From: Acidobacteriaceae bacterium TAA 166
GTDB taxonomy: Bacteria > Acidobacteriota > Terriglobia > Terriglobales > Acidobacteriaceae
DNA: 64,000 nucleotides
NCBI GenBank assembly: GCA_000421065.1
Contig: ATWD01000001.1
Coordinates: forward strand, 2,472,001-2,536,000
Direction of reading: 5' to 3'
The notes below the pieces were generated by a model that ran no database searches, was not told where the DNA came from, and saw only the letters and a program-made list of their open reading frames with translations. Each line of letters starts with the position of its first letter. Position 1 is the stretch's first letter. Of the stretch, positions 25,435 through 33,989 are shown piece by piece. A program made the position numbers and the translations under genes.

Positions 25435-27822
25435 ATGTCGGGAATCAAAACATCGCGCACAGCCCTGCTGATGGCGGCGCTGACCATCACGGCCATGGCG
25501 CAGCAGCCTGGGCAGCTCACGAGCGAAGACTATGCGCGGGCCGAGAGATTCATGAACTACAGCGTGAACCCCCTAGTCTTCCACACCATCGAAAACCCCA
25601 TGTGGATCGCAGGCAATCGCTTTTGGTATCGCGATCACGGCCCTGAAGGCACCACCTATGTCCTCGTAGATGCGGAGAAGAAGACCAAAGGGCCGGCCTT
25701 CGATCATGCCCGGCTCGCCAGCGCTCTTAACGCGGCGCTGCCCGCCGACCAGAAAGACGCCGCGCAGGACCCGCATCATCTCGCCATCAACGAGCTTTCC
25801 TTCGCCGACAACGACCGCACCCTCCTGCTCGCAACCGGCCAGGGGCACTTCAGCTGCCGCCTTGAAAAGGCGTACACCTGCGTCTCTACCGATAAAGCGG
25901 ATGCGAAGCAGAGCGCCCACCGGAGCCGCCGCGGCCAGACCTCGCCCGCCGTCTCCCCCGACGGCACCAAAGAGGCCTTCCTCCGCGACTGGAACCTCTG
26001 GGTGTGTGACATTGCCACCGGCGCCGAGACCCAGCTCACCGAGGATGGCGTGAAGGACTTTGGCTACGCCACCGATAACGCCGGCTGGCAGCACTCCGGC
26101 CGCGCCGTCGTGCTCTGGTCCCCCGATTCGAAGAAGATCGCCACCTTCCAGCAGGACCAGCGCAAGGTGAAGGAGATGTACCTCGTCCCGGTCACCAATC
26201 GCCACCCCGATCTTCAGGCGTGGAAATACCCCCTGGTGGGCGATGAAAATGTAACCATGATCGATCGCGTCGTGATCGACATGGCTGAGCGCAAGATCAC
26301 GCGCCTCAAACTTCCGCCCGACCAGCATCGCTCCACTATCTGCGATGACGTCAGCTGCAGCGGCGGCTGGGACGACGTTCAATGGAGCCCCGACAGCAAA
26401 CAGCTTGCCTTCGTCTCCACCTCGCGCGATCACAGGCAGGAGTGGCTTCGCGTCGCCGACGCCGAGACCGGCGACGTGCGAGAGGTGATGACCGAGACCG
26501 CGCCGAAGTTCTTCGAGAGCGGAGCCGACCGTGTCAACTGGCACTACCTGTGGGATACCGACGAGGTCCTGTGGTTCAGCGAGCGCAGTGGCTGGGGCCA
26601 GATGTACCTCTACGACGGCAAGACCGGCAAGCTGAAGAACCAGATCACCGAGGGCGAAGGCAATGTCACCCAGGTCCTCTCCGTCGATGCATCCGCGCGC
26701 ATGCTTTACTTCCTCGGCGTAGGCAAGGAGAAGGAACGCGACCCCTACTTTCAGCATTACTACAGCATCCACTTCGATGGCAGCGGATTGAAGCTGCTGA
26801 CACCCGAGAACGAAGATCACTCCGTGACGCCCTCACCCGACGGCAGATACTTCGTCGACGTAGCCTCTACCGCCACCCAGCCCCAGACAACGGTGGCTCG
26901 TTCGAGCGATGGTCAACTCGCGGTCGAGGTCGCAAAGCAGGACATCACTAAACTAACCGCGATGGGATGGGTTCCACCCACGCCCATCACCGTCAAGGCA
27001 CGCGACGGCAAGACCGATCTCTACGGCTATCTCTTCAAGCCCACAAACTTCGACACGTCCAAAAAATATCCCATCGTGAATAATGTCTACCCCGGCCCGC
27101 AGACCGGCTCCTGCGGCAGCCGAAGCTTCTCCGCCGCGCATCGCGACTATCAGTCGCTCGCCGAGCTCGGCTTCGTCGTCGTCTGCATCGACGGCATGGG
27201 AACTCCCTTCCGCTCGAAGACGTTTCATGAGTTCTACTACGGTAATCTCGGCGACAACACCATCCCCGACCAGGTTGCCGGCATGAAGGAGCTGGCCTCG
27301 CGCTACGCATGGATCGACATCGATCGCGTCGGCATCTATGGCCACTCCGGCGGCGGCAACGCGACCGCGGCAGCGATGTTCAACTATCCGGACTTCTTCA
27401 AAGTCGGCATCGCCGAGAGCGGCAATCACGACCAGCGCGACTATGAAGACGACTGGGCCGAGAAGTGGGCCGGCCTCGAGGTAAAGAACCCCGACGGCAC
27501 CACCAACTACGACAGCCAGGCCAACCAGAACATCGCGAAAAATCTCAAAGGCCACCTGCTACTGGCACACGGAACTATGGACGATAACGTTCCTATGAAC
27601 AACACCCTGCTCGTCGTCGATGCCCTGATCAAGGCGAACAAGAACTTCGATCTCCTGCTCATCCCCAACGTCGCGCATGGCTACGGCGTGGCGACGCCAT
27701 ACATGATGCGTCGCCGCTGGGACTACTTCGTTCGCTATCTCGCCGGAGAGATTCCGCCCAATGAGTACAAGATGAAGTCCTGGGATCAGGTGCAGGCGAT
27801 CCTGAACGGCCCCACGCAGTAG
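25435..27822 (+). CDS. DPP4-type prolyl dipeptidyl peptidase (S9B family), secreted
   Basis: I place the start at ATG 25435 (MSGIKTSRTALLMAALTITAMA-QQ, a signal peptide), with GGAGG upstream; 795 residues. The N-terminal beta-propeller domain contains repeated 'WSPDSK' units (VLWSPDSKKIA, VQWSPDSKQLA). The C-terminal alpha/beta-hydrolase has the nucleophile S638 in GIYGHSGGGNATA, the acid in HGTMDDNVP near residues 716-717 and H748 in PNVAHGYG. The family cleaves X-Pro/X-Ala dipeptides from peptide N-termini. The gene is directly adjacent to the methyltransferase gene, 2 nt after its stop, and may be co-transcribed. Confidence 0.9.
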   Translation: MSGIKTSRTALLMAALTITAMAQQPGQLTSEDYARAERFMNYSVNPLVFHTIENPMWIAGNRFWYRDHGPEGTTYVLVDAEKKTKGPAFDHARLASALNAALPADQKDAAQDPHHLAINELSFADNDRTLLLATGQGHFSCRLEKAYTCVSTDKADAKQSAHRSRRGQTSPAVSPDGTKEAFLRDWNLWVCDIATGAETQLTEDGVKDFGYATDNAGWQHSGRAVVLWSPDSKKIATFQQDQRKVKEMYLVPVTNRHPDLQAWKYPLVGDENVTMIDRVVIDMAERKITRLKLPPDQHRSTICDDVSCSGGWDDVQWSPDSKQLAFVSTSRDHRQEWLRVADAETGDVREVMTETAPKFFESGADRVNWHYLWDTDEVLWFSERSGWGQMYLYDGKTGKLKNQITEGEGNVTQVLSVDASARMLYFLGVGKEKERDPYFQHYYSIHFDGSGLKLLTPENEDHSVTPSPDGRYFVDVASTATQPQTTVARSSDGQLAVEVAKQDITKLTAMGWVPPTPITVKARDGKTDLYGYLFKPTNFDTSKKYPIVNNVYPGPQTGSCGSRSFSAAHRDYQSLAELGFVVVCIDGMGTPFRSKTFHEFYYGNLGDNTIPDQVAGMKELASRYAWIDIDRVGIYGHSGGGNATAAAMFNYPDFFKVGIAESGNHDQRDYEDDWAEKWAGLEVKNPDGTTNYDSQANQNIAKNLKGHLLLAHGTMDDNVPMNNTLLVVDALIKANKNFDLLLIPNVAHGYGVATPYMMRRRWDYFVRYLAGEIPPNEYKMKSWDQVQAILNGPTQ

Positions 27823-27826
27823 TAGA

Positions 27827-27850
27827 CACGCGCGGCAGCGCCCGTCTTTC
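27827..27850 (+). repeat. Palindromic intergenic element, half-arm (copy 5)
   Basis: Only the right arm is kept (CGCGCGGCAGCGCCCGTCTTT), directly after the DPP4-type gene, whose neighbour downstream is convergent. Confidence 0.5.
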
Positions 27851-27899
27851 ACACAAATCTTCAGCCCGCCAGGTCGAAGCTGGCCGATTGAAGGTTATC

Positions 27900-29066
27900 C
27901 TACGGCAAAGCATCGCGATAACCCGCATAGACGCGATCGAAGACCGCATCCCAGCTGCACGACAGCGCATAACTGCGTGCAGCCTCGCGCATCGCACTCA
28001 GGCGCGCGCGATCTTTTGCCAACGCCGCAATTGCCCTCGCAAACTCCGCATCGGGAACGATAAAGCCCGTCTGCTGGTCGCGAACGATGTACTTCGGTCC
28101 GCCATCGGGCGTCACCACCGCAGGAACTCCGCTCGACAGCGCCTCAAGCACGACGTTGCCGAAGGTATCGGTATGCGACGGAAAGACAAAGAGATCCATG
28201 TTCGCATAGGCGCGCGCCAGATCGGCTCCACGCAGCACGCCGGGCAGATCGGCCTGCTTTAACGAAGCCCGCAGCGCGGCCTCCTCCGCTCCGTGCCCCA
28301 CGATCAGAAAGCGGAAGTCGGTGATGCCAAGCGCAAGCAACTCGCTTTCGATCTTCACCAGCAGGGCAACATTCTTTTCAACCGAAAGCCGCCCCACATA
28401 GCCCAGAACCAGCATCGAATCTCCAGCCGGCCGCGTGCGATGCTCCGGCGAGAACTGTGCCGTATCGACGCCCCGCTGCATCAGGTGGCAGGGCCGCTCG
28501 GTCGCTTTCGCCAGCATCTCGCACAGCTCTTCGTTGGGAGCATAGAGAACCTTCGCCAGCGAGTAGAAGCGCGTCGTCGCCCATAGCGATCCCACCTCCA
28601 CCCCGTGCTCCAGCTGCGCTGCCGTCGGCGAAGAAAACCGCCGGCTCAGCCAGTCCAGCCGCCTTGCAGCATACTCATGCACATTGGTGTGCCACGAAGC
28701 CGCTAGCGGTATCCCCTGTTCCCACGCGAAATAGGCTCCGAAGATTCCCAGTTCGCTCGGCCCGGTGATGTGAATCAGGTCTGGACGAAAACGAAGCAGC
28801 TCCCGGCGGATCGTATTGCTATGGCGAAAGAAAAGAGGGTCGAAGTGCAGGTCCTTCTCGAGGCCCACCGAGGCGCGTGACCGTCCCAGCTCCAGCGTGC
28901 GCAGCTCCTCGGCCTGCTCGAAGGCGTTCGCCCGTGAACCGGCGCGGATGCACAGAAAGGGGAGCCCATGACGCTCGGCGTAGGCCAAAAAATTACGGCT
29001 GGTATGCGCTACGCCGTTGATCTCATGAAAGGAATCGGGGAGGTAGGCTACCCGGGGCACGCGCAT
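27900..29066 (-). CDS. Glycosyltransferase family 4 (mannosyltransferase-like)
   Basis: The 388-residue GT-B enzyme starts RVAYLPDSFHEINGVAHTSRNF, as in GDP-mannose-dependent alpha-mannosyltransferases and related GT4 proteins. ITGPSELGIFGAYFA and SWHTNVHEY are N-domain motifs; LGYVGRLSVEKNVALL and DLFVFPSHTDTFGNVVLEAL carry the donor-binding E-X7-E pattern. It likely works on a phosphatidylinositol or glycolipid acceptor, or on a polysaccharide; the donor is inferred only from similarity. TAAAGT lies six nt before the ATG, so the message may be leaderless. It is divergent from mfd. Confidence 0.85.
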   Translation of the reverse strand: MRVPRVAYLPDSFHEINGVAHTSRNFLAYAERHGLPFLCIRAGSRANAFEQAEELRTLELGRSRASVGLEKDLHFDPLFFRHSNTIRRELLRFRPDLIHITGPSELGIFGAYFAWEQGIPLAASWHTNVHEYAARRLDWLSRRFSSPTAAQLEHGVEVGSLWATTRFYSLAKVLYAPNEELCEMLAKATERPCHLMQRGVDTAQFSPEHRTRPAGDSMLVLGYVGRLSVEKNVALLVKIESELLALGITDFRFLIVGHGAEEAALRASLKQADLPGVLRGADLARAYANMDLFVFPSHTDTFGNVVLEALSSGVPAVVTPDGGPKYIVRDQQTGFIVPDAEFARAIAALAKDRARLSAMREAARSYALSCSWDAVFDRVYAGYRDALP

Positions 29067-29072
29067 GGGTCT

Positions 29073-29078
29073 ACTTTA
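29073..29078 (-). promoter_or_regulatory. Candidate -10 box of the GT4 gene
   Basis: Minus-strand TAAAGT six nt upstream of the ATG at 29066; no Shine-Dalgarno is present between them. Confidence 0.35.
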
Positions 29079-29182
29079 CCCGAGAGCACAGCGCCGTCCA
29101 TTGCGGAAATGAATACCGGGCAGGTGGCTTTCATTACATTCTCGTCAAAGACGATCGCCCGGAAAGAGGGGATGGCCTGCTC

Positions 29183-29188
29183 TAAAAT
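29183..29188 (+). promoter_or_regulatory. Candidate -10 box of mfd
   Basis: TAAAAT inside CTCTAAAATAGAG lies nine nt before the ATG at 29198, giving at most a few nt of leader. Confidence 0.35.
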
Positions 29189-29197
29189 AGAGCAAGC

Positions 29198-32100
29198 ATG
29201 GTGCTGCCCTTCGTCCGTGAGTTTCTCGCGGACCTTGAACATTCGGATGCCTTCGAGCGTGTACGCCGTCATCTGAGCGGCGGATCGGGGCGTCGTCGCG
29301 TCTCCGGGCTCACATCCACGGCCCGCGCGCTCTATCTTCCCTACTTCGTTCGCGCCGCCCAGGCTCCCGCGCTGGTCCTCGTCTCGGACAACAAGGCCGC
29401 CGAGACCCTCCACTCCAGCGTCCTCGCCGCCTGTGAGCTCACCGGTGCGCTCGATCCCTCGCAGGTGCTGCGGCTGGCCGCGCCCGACGTCCTTCCCTTC
29501 GAAAACCTCTCTCCCCACTCCGAGATTCAGGAGACCCGAGCCGCCGCCCTCTGGAAGATCTGCGCCGGCCATCCTTCCGGCGACCGCACCCAGCGCCTGG
29601 TCATCGCACCCATCGAATCCGCCTGCATGCGCCTCTTCGAGCGCGACTACTACGCCGCGCTCGCCCTCCACCTCCGCGTCGGCGAAGAGCATATCCCTGA
29701 GATGCTGGTCGAGCACCTGCTCTCTGTCGGCTACACCCGCGTCGATGTGGTGGAGATGCCCGGCCAGATCACCATCCGCGGCGGCATCCTCGACATCTAT
29801 CCCCCCGAGCAGGAGCTGCCCGTCCGCATCGACTTCTTCGGCGACGAGATCGAGTCCATCCGCCGCTTCGATCCCGAGACCCAGCGCTCCAGCTCCTCGC
29901 TCGATCACATCCTCCTGCTGCCCCTCACCGAAACGCCGGTCACCGAAAAACTTCTCTCCGCCATCAACGCCCGCCTCACGCAAGCCGGAGCAGCCGGTGC
30001 CGCGCTCGAAGGCGGCGAAGAGCCCGCCGAGCTACAGACGCATGTGGCCACGCGAACGGGAGAGGCCACCATCTTTCCCGGCTGGGAGTTCTTCGCTCCC
30101 GTCGCGGGCGCAAAACACACTCTGCTCGATCTTCTTGGCTCCTCGACCCGCGTCTTCGTCGAAGAGCCCGCCATGGTCAAGAACCAGGGAGAGCGCTGGT
30201 GGAACAAGATCGAGCAGCGTCACGACCGCTCCGGCATCGGCTCGCTCGTGCGGCCCGAGGACATCTATCTCTCCCCCTGGGATCTCGAAGACCGCCTGCG
30301 CCGCACCACCGGATGCGATCTCGACCAGCTCGGAGCCGTCGACGTGCTCGATGCCGAGCGCAACGAGCTCTCGGAGATCGAATTCGCCACCCGCCCCACG
30401 CAGCGCTTCCACGGAGCTATCCCAGCGTTGATCGAAGCGATCAACGCGCTAATGCGGCAGGAGGCGCGCATCCTCCTCGCCGCCGCCAATCAAGGCGAGG
30501 TCGAGCGCCTCGCCAGCCTGCTGCAGGAGTACCAGGTCCCCTACCGGCTCGGCTCGCGCAACGATCAACCCGGTTCATCGACCGTCTACTCCGAGTCGAG
30601 CTACCTCGCAGGCGATCTTCGCACTCCGGTCATCGTAAAAACTCCCATCGCCGCAGGCGTGCAGATCCTCGACCTCGAGAAGATCACGGCGAGGCAGATC
30701 ATCTTCTTCGGCGCGCAGGATCTCTCCGACGAGGCCGACGTCTCCCAACGCCCGCAGCGACGCGGCCGCAGCAAATCCGCGGCCTTCGTCTCCGATTTCC
30801 GCGACCTCAAGGTCGGCGACTACGTCGTCCACGTCGAGCACGGAATCTCGCGCTACATGGGCCTGCGCGTCATTGAAGAGAACGACGCTCCGCCGCTCGA
30901 GCTCATGATCCTCGAGTTCGCCGACGAGGCCAAGCTCTACGTTCCGCTCACCCGCCTCGACCTGATCCAGAAGTACCGCTCCACCGAGACCGGCCCCGCC
31001 CCGCAACTCAGCAAGCTCGGCTCGCAGGGCTGGCAGAAGACCAAAGCCCGCGTCAAAAAAGCGATGGCCGACATGACGGCCGAGCTGCTCAAGCTCTACG
31101 CGCAGCGCGAGGCCGCACAGGGCACGCCCTTCTCGCCCGACACCAACATGCAGCGCGAGTTCGAAGACGCCTTCGACTTCAACGAGACCGACGACCAGCT
31201 CAACGCCATCTCCGACATCAAGGCCGACATGGAATCGACGCAGCCGATGGATCGCCTGTTGTGCGGCGACGTCGGGTACGGCAAGACCGAGGTCGCCATG
31301 CGCGCCGCCTTCAAGGCCGTGCAGGATTCAAAGCAGGTCGCCGTGCTGACTCCGACCACTGTCCTCAGCTTCCAGCACTTCGAGTCCTTCAAGCGCCGCT
31401 TCGCCAACTTCCCCGTCACGATCGAGATGATCTCGCGCTTCCGCACCGCGAAGGAGCAGAAGGAGATCCTCGAGCGCGTCGCCGACGGCAAGGTCGACAT
31501 CCTCATCGGCACTCATCGCATCCTCTCGAAAGATCTCAAATTTCAGGACCTCGGCCTTCTCGTCGTCGACGAAGAACAGCGATTCGGCGTGCGCCACAAA
31601 GAACGCCTCAAGCAGATGCGAGCGCACATCGACGTGCTCGCGATGTCCGCCACGCCCATTCCGCGCACGCTGCACATGTCGCTCATCGGCCTGCGCGACA
31701 TGTCCGTCATCGAGACTCCGCCCAAAGACCGCATGGCCATCCAGACCATCGTCGCCAAGTTCGACGAGAAGCTGGTCCGCACCGCCGTCGAGATGGAGCT
31801 CGAGCGCGGAGGCCAGATCTACTTCGTCCACAATCGGGTCGAATCCATCTATGACATCGCCGCCAAGATCCGCGAGCTCGTCCCCCAGGCCCGCATCGTC
31901 ATCGGCCACGGCCAGCTTCCCGAGACCGAGCTCGAGCGCGTCATGCTCTCCTTCATGAACCACGAGTACGACGTCCTGGTCGCCACCTCCATCATCGAGA
32001 ACGGCCTCGACATTCCGCTCGCCAACACCATCCTCATCAACCGCGCCGACCGCCACGGCCTCTCCGAGCTCTACCAGCTGCGCGGCCGCGTCGGCCGCTC

Positions 32101-32896
32101 CAATCGCCGCGCCTATGCCTATCTGCTGATCCCGCCCGAGACCGAGCTCACCGAGATCGCACGCCGGCGCCTCGCCGCGCTCAAGGAGTTCTCCGACCTC
32201 GGCGCCGGCTTCAAGATCGCCGCGCTCGATCTCGAGCTGCGCGGCGCCGGCAACATGCTCGGCGGCGAACAGTCCGGACACATCGAGGCCATTGGCTTCG
32301 AGATGTACACCTCCATGCTCGAAGAGGCCGTGCGCAAGATCAAGGGCGAAGAGGATCGCCCAGCCCACGCTAACACCGCCGTCAATCTCGGTATCTCCGT
32401 CCGCATCGACGCCGACTATATCGCTGAAGAGAACCAGCGCCTGCGCATGTACAAGCGCATCGCCGGTGCCGAAGACTACGCCGCCCTCTCCGACGTTCGT
32501 GCCGAACTCACCGACCGCTATGGCGCTCTCCCCGAGTCTGTCGAGAACCTCCTCGCAGCCGGCGAGATTCGCCTGCACGCACAGCAGCTCGGCATTGCCC
32601 AGATCGACCGCAAACGCACGCAGCTCGAAGTAAATAAGGTAAAGACCTTCGTCGAGATGCTGCACATCAAATTCGCCGAGCGCGACGGCGACTCCTCGAA
32701 GACAGCCAGCACCATCGATCCCGGCGTTCTAATGAAGCTCGTCAGCCGCAACACCAAGCGCGGCGCGCAGTTCACCCCGCAGGGCATCCTGCGCTGGCCC
32801 CTCACCAGCGCCAAAGCAGCCGACGTCCTCAGTGAGACGCATTCCCTGCTCGAGGCGCTCGATATCACTGGCGTCACGGCTGGATCGAAGTCATAG
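29198..32896 (+). CDS. mfd: Transcription-repair coupling factor Mfd
   Basis: The 1232-residue protein has the full Mfd layout: a UvrB-like N-terminal region (DVLPFENLSPHSEIQETRAAAL, VDVVEMPGQITIRGGILDIYP), the RNA polymerase-interacting domain (VGDYVVHVEHGISRYMGL, near residue 540), and a translocase with Walker A GDVGYGKTEVA, DEEQ-box VVDEEQRFGV and NGLDIPLANTILINRADRHG then QLRGRVGRS. The C-terminal TRCF domain follows (ISVRIDADYI). It removes RNA polymerase stalled at DNA lesions and recruits UvrA. The size is typical, slightly above the E. coli protein. Confidence 0.97.
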   Translation: MVLPFVREFLADLEHSDAFERVRRHLSGGSGRRRVSGLTSTARALYLPYFVRAAQAPALVLVSDNKAAETLHSSVLAACELTGALDPSQVLRLAAPDVLPFENLSPHSEIQETRAAALWKICAGHPSGDRTQRLVIAPIESACMRLFERDYYAALALHLRVGEEHIPEMLVEHLLSVGYTRVDVVEMPGQITIRGGILDIYPPEQELPVRIDFFGDEIESIRRFDPETQRSSSSLDHILLLPLTETPVTEKLLSAINARLTQAGAAGAALEGGEEPAELQTHVATRTGEATIFPGWEFFAPVAGAKHTLLDLLGSSTRVFVEEPAMVKNQGERWWNKIEQRHDRSGIGSLVRPEDIYLSPWDLEDRLRRTTGCDLDQLGAVDVLDAERNELSEIEFATRPTQRFHGAIPALIEAINALMRQEARILLAAANQGEVERLASLLQEYQVPYRLGSRNDQPGSSTVYSESSYLAGDLRTPVIVKTPIAAGVQILDLEKITARQIIFFGAQDLSDEADVSQRPQRRGRSKSAAFVSDFRDLKVGDYVVHVEHGISRYMGLRVIEENDAPPLELMILEFADEAKLYVPLTRLDLIQKYRSTETGPAPQLSKLGSQGWQKTKARVKKAMADMTAELLKLYAQREAAQGTPFSPDTNMQREFEDAFDFNETDDQLNAISDIKADMESTQPMDRLLCGDVGYGKTEVAMRAAFKAVQDSKQVAVLTPTTVLSFQHFESFKRRFANFPVTIEMISRFRTAKEQKEILERVADGKVDILIGTHRILSKDLKFQDLGLLVVDEEQRFGVRHKERLKQMRAHIDVLAMSATPIPRTLHMSLIGLRDMSVIETPPKDRMAIQTIVAKFDEKLVRTAVEMELERGGQIYFVHNRVESIYDIAAKIRELVPQARIVIGHGQLPETELERVMLSFMNHEYDVLVATSIIENGLDIPLANTILINRADRHGLSELYQLRGRVGRSNRRAYAYLLIPPETELTEIARRRLAALKEFSDLGAGFKIAALDLELRGAGNMLGGEQSGHIEAIGFEMYTSMLEEAVRKIKGEEDRPAHANTAVNLGISVRIDADYIAEENQRLRMYKRIAGAEDYAALSDVRAELTDRYGALPESVENLLAAGEIRLHAQQLGIAQIDRKRTQLEVNKVKTFVEMLHIKFAERDGDSSKTASTIDPGVLMKLVSRNTKRGAQFTPQGILRWPLTSAKAADVLSETHSLLEALDITGVTAGSKS

Positions 32897-33025
32897 ATCT
32901 CACGGAGTGGCCGCCTCCTCTTGTGGATTTTTTTGAGCAAAAGAAAGTCCAAACCTCAAAATTTCTATTGCACGTCTTCCTACCCGGCGCAGTATCATCG
33001 CTTCCTTATGGAAGGAGGGTCCCAC

Positions 33026-33451
33026 ATGCACGATCCCATCGTCGTCGGCGGTATGAGCATCACGTTTCATGCGACCCGTCACGAGACTGCCGACGCATTC
33101 GATGCCTTCGAGATCACCCTCTCCCCCGCCGTCAGCGTCGTCGTTCCACATACGCACCGAAACTACGACGAGTGGGTCATCGGCATGAATGGCATTACCA
33201 CCTGGACGCTTAACGGAGAGATCGTCCTGCTGCATCCGGGCCAGGAGCTCTTCATCCCGCGCGGCACACCGCACTTCTTCGCCAACGTTCACTCCGCGAT
33301 GGCCCGCTATATGTGCCTCCAGACCCCAGGTGTCATGGGGCCGGAGTACTATCTTGAAATCGCCGAGCACTATAGCCACAGCGAACCCGACATCTCCGCC
33401 ATCCAGGATGTCATGAACCGCTACGGCGTCGATCCTCTCGTGAATCGGTAG
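33026..33451 (+). CDS. Cupin-domain protein
   Basis: The ATG at 33026 has AAGGAGGG about 8 nt upstream; an ATG 18 nt earlier lies in the same frame but before the ribosome site. The 141-residue protein has a clear single cupin: VVPHTHRNYDEWVIGMNG (HXH and E metal ligands) and PRGTPHFFANVH (second motif His). The C-terminus is a short helix (SAIQDVMNRYGVDPL). Substrate and role are unknown. It precedes the DUF3224 gene by 66 nt on the same strand and may share a transcript. Confidence 0.8.
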   Translation: MHDPIVVGGMSITFHATRHETADAFDAFEITLSPAVSVVVPHTHRNYDEWVIGMNGITTWTLNGEIVLLHPGQELFIPRGTPHFFANVHSAMARYMCLQTPGVMGPEYYLEIAEHYSHSEPDISAIQDVMNRYGVDPLVNR

Positions 33452-33517
33452 CCCCGTCGTTCTCCGGACGCAAACGTCCCCGGCCAGCACGTACAATCTC
33501 CCGAAAGGGGGAAACTC

Positions 33518-33910
33518 ATGCCTCACACAACCGGTCTCTTCGAGGTCAAGCTCACGCCGCAGGAAGACAACCTCGATTCCGCGCTCGGCCGAAGCATCCT
33601 CGACAAGCAGTTTCAAGGCGCCCTCGAAGCCACCAGCCGTGGACAGATGCTCTCGACCATGACCGCAGTCAAAGGCTCCGCAGGCTACGTCGCCATCGAG
33701 ATGGTCAACGGCACGCTCGACGGACGCGCCGGAGCCTTCGCCCTGCAGCATAACGGCATCATGGACCGCGGCAATCCCTCGCTCACCATCGTCGTCGTCC
33801 CCGACTCCGGAACCGGTCAGCTCGCCGGAATCGAAGGCTCGATGAAGATCGAGATCGCCGACGGCAAGCACACCTACAGCTTCGAGTACACGCTGCCCGA
33901 TACGAACTAA
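33518..33910 (+). CDS. DUF3224-family protein
   Basis: The 130-residue soluble protein matches the DUF3224 pattern: GLFEVKLTPQEDN..., LDKQFQGALEATSRGQMLS, GSAGYVAIEMVNGTLDGRAGAFALQH and GQLAGIEGSMKIEI, a lipocalin-like beta-barrel also related to allene-oxide-cyclase-like folds. No catalytic function is established for the family. An AAAGGGGG ribosome site is 6 nt upstream of the ATG. Confidence 0.85.
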   Translation: MPHTTGLFEVKLTPQEDNLDSALGRSILDKQFQGALEATSRGQMLSTMTAVKGSAGYVAIEMVNGTLDGRAGAFALQHNGIMDRGNPSLTIVVVPDSGTGQLAGIEGSMKIEIADGKHTYSFEYTLPDTN

Positions 33911-33940
33911 ACAGATTCAATCCTGCTTTTAGAAAGAGAA

Positions 33941-33969
33941 ATGGCCTACCGGCCGGGCCGGCAGCGCTC
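33941..33969 (+). repeat. Palindromic intergenic element, short form (copy 6)
   Basis: GGCCTACCGGCCGGGCCGGCAGCGC combines a GGCC-type left arm with a GCGC-type right end, after the DUF3224 gene. Confidence 0.55.
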
Positions 33970-33989
33970 GGCATTACACTGCATACAGC

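Noticed and set aside
31328..32665. 445-codon antisense frame in mfd
   Set aside because: Shadow of GC-rich codon use; mfd is full length on the plus strand.
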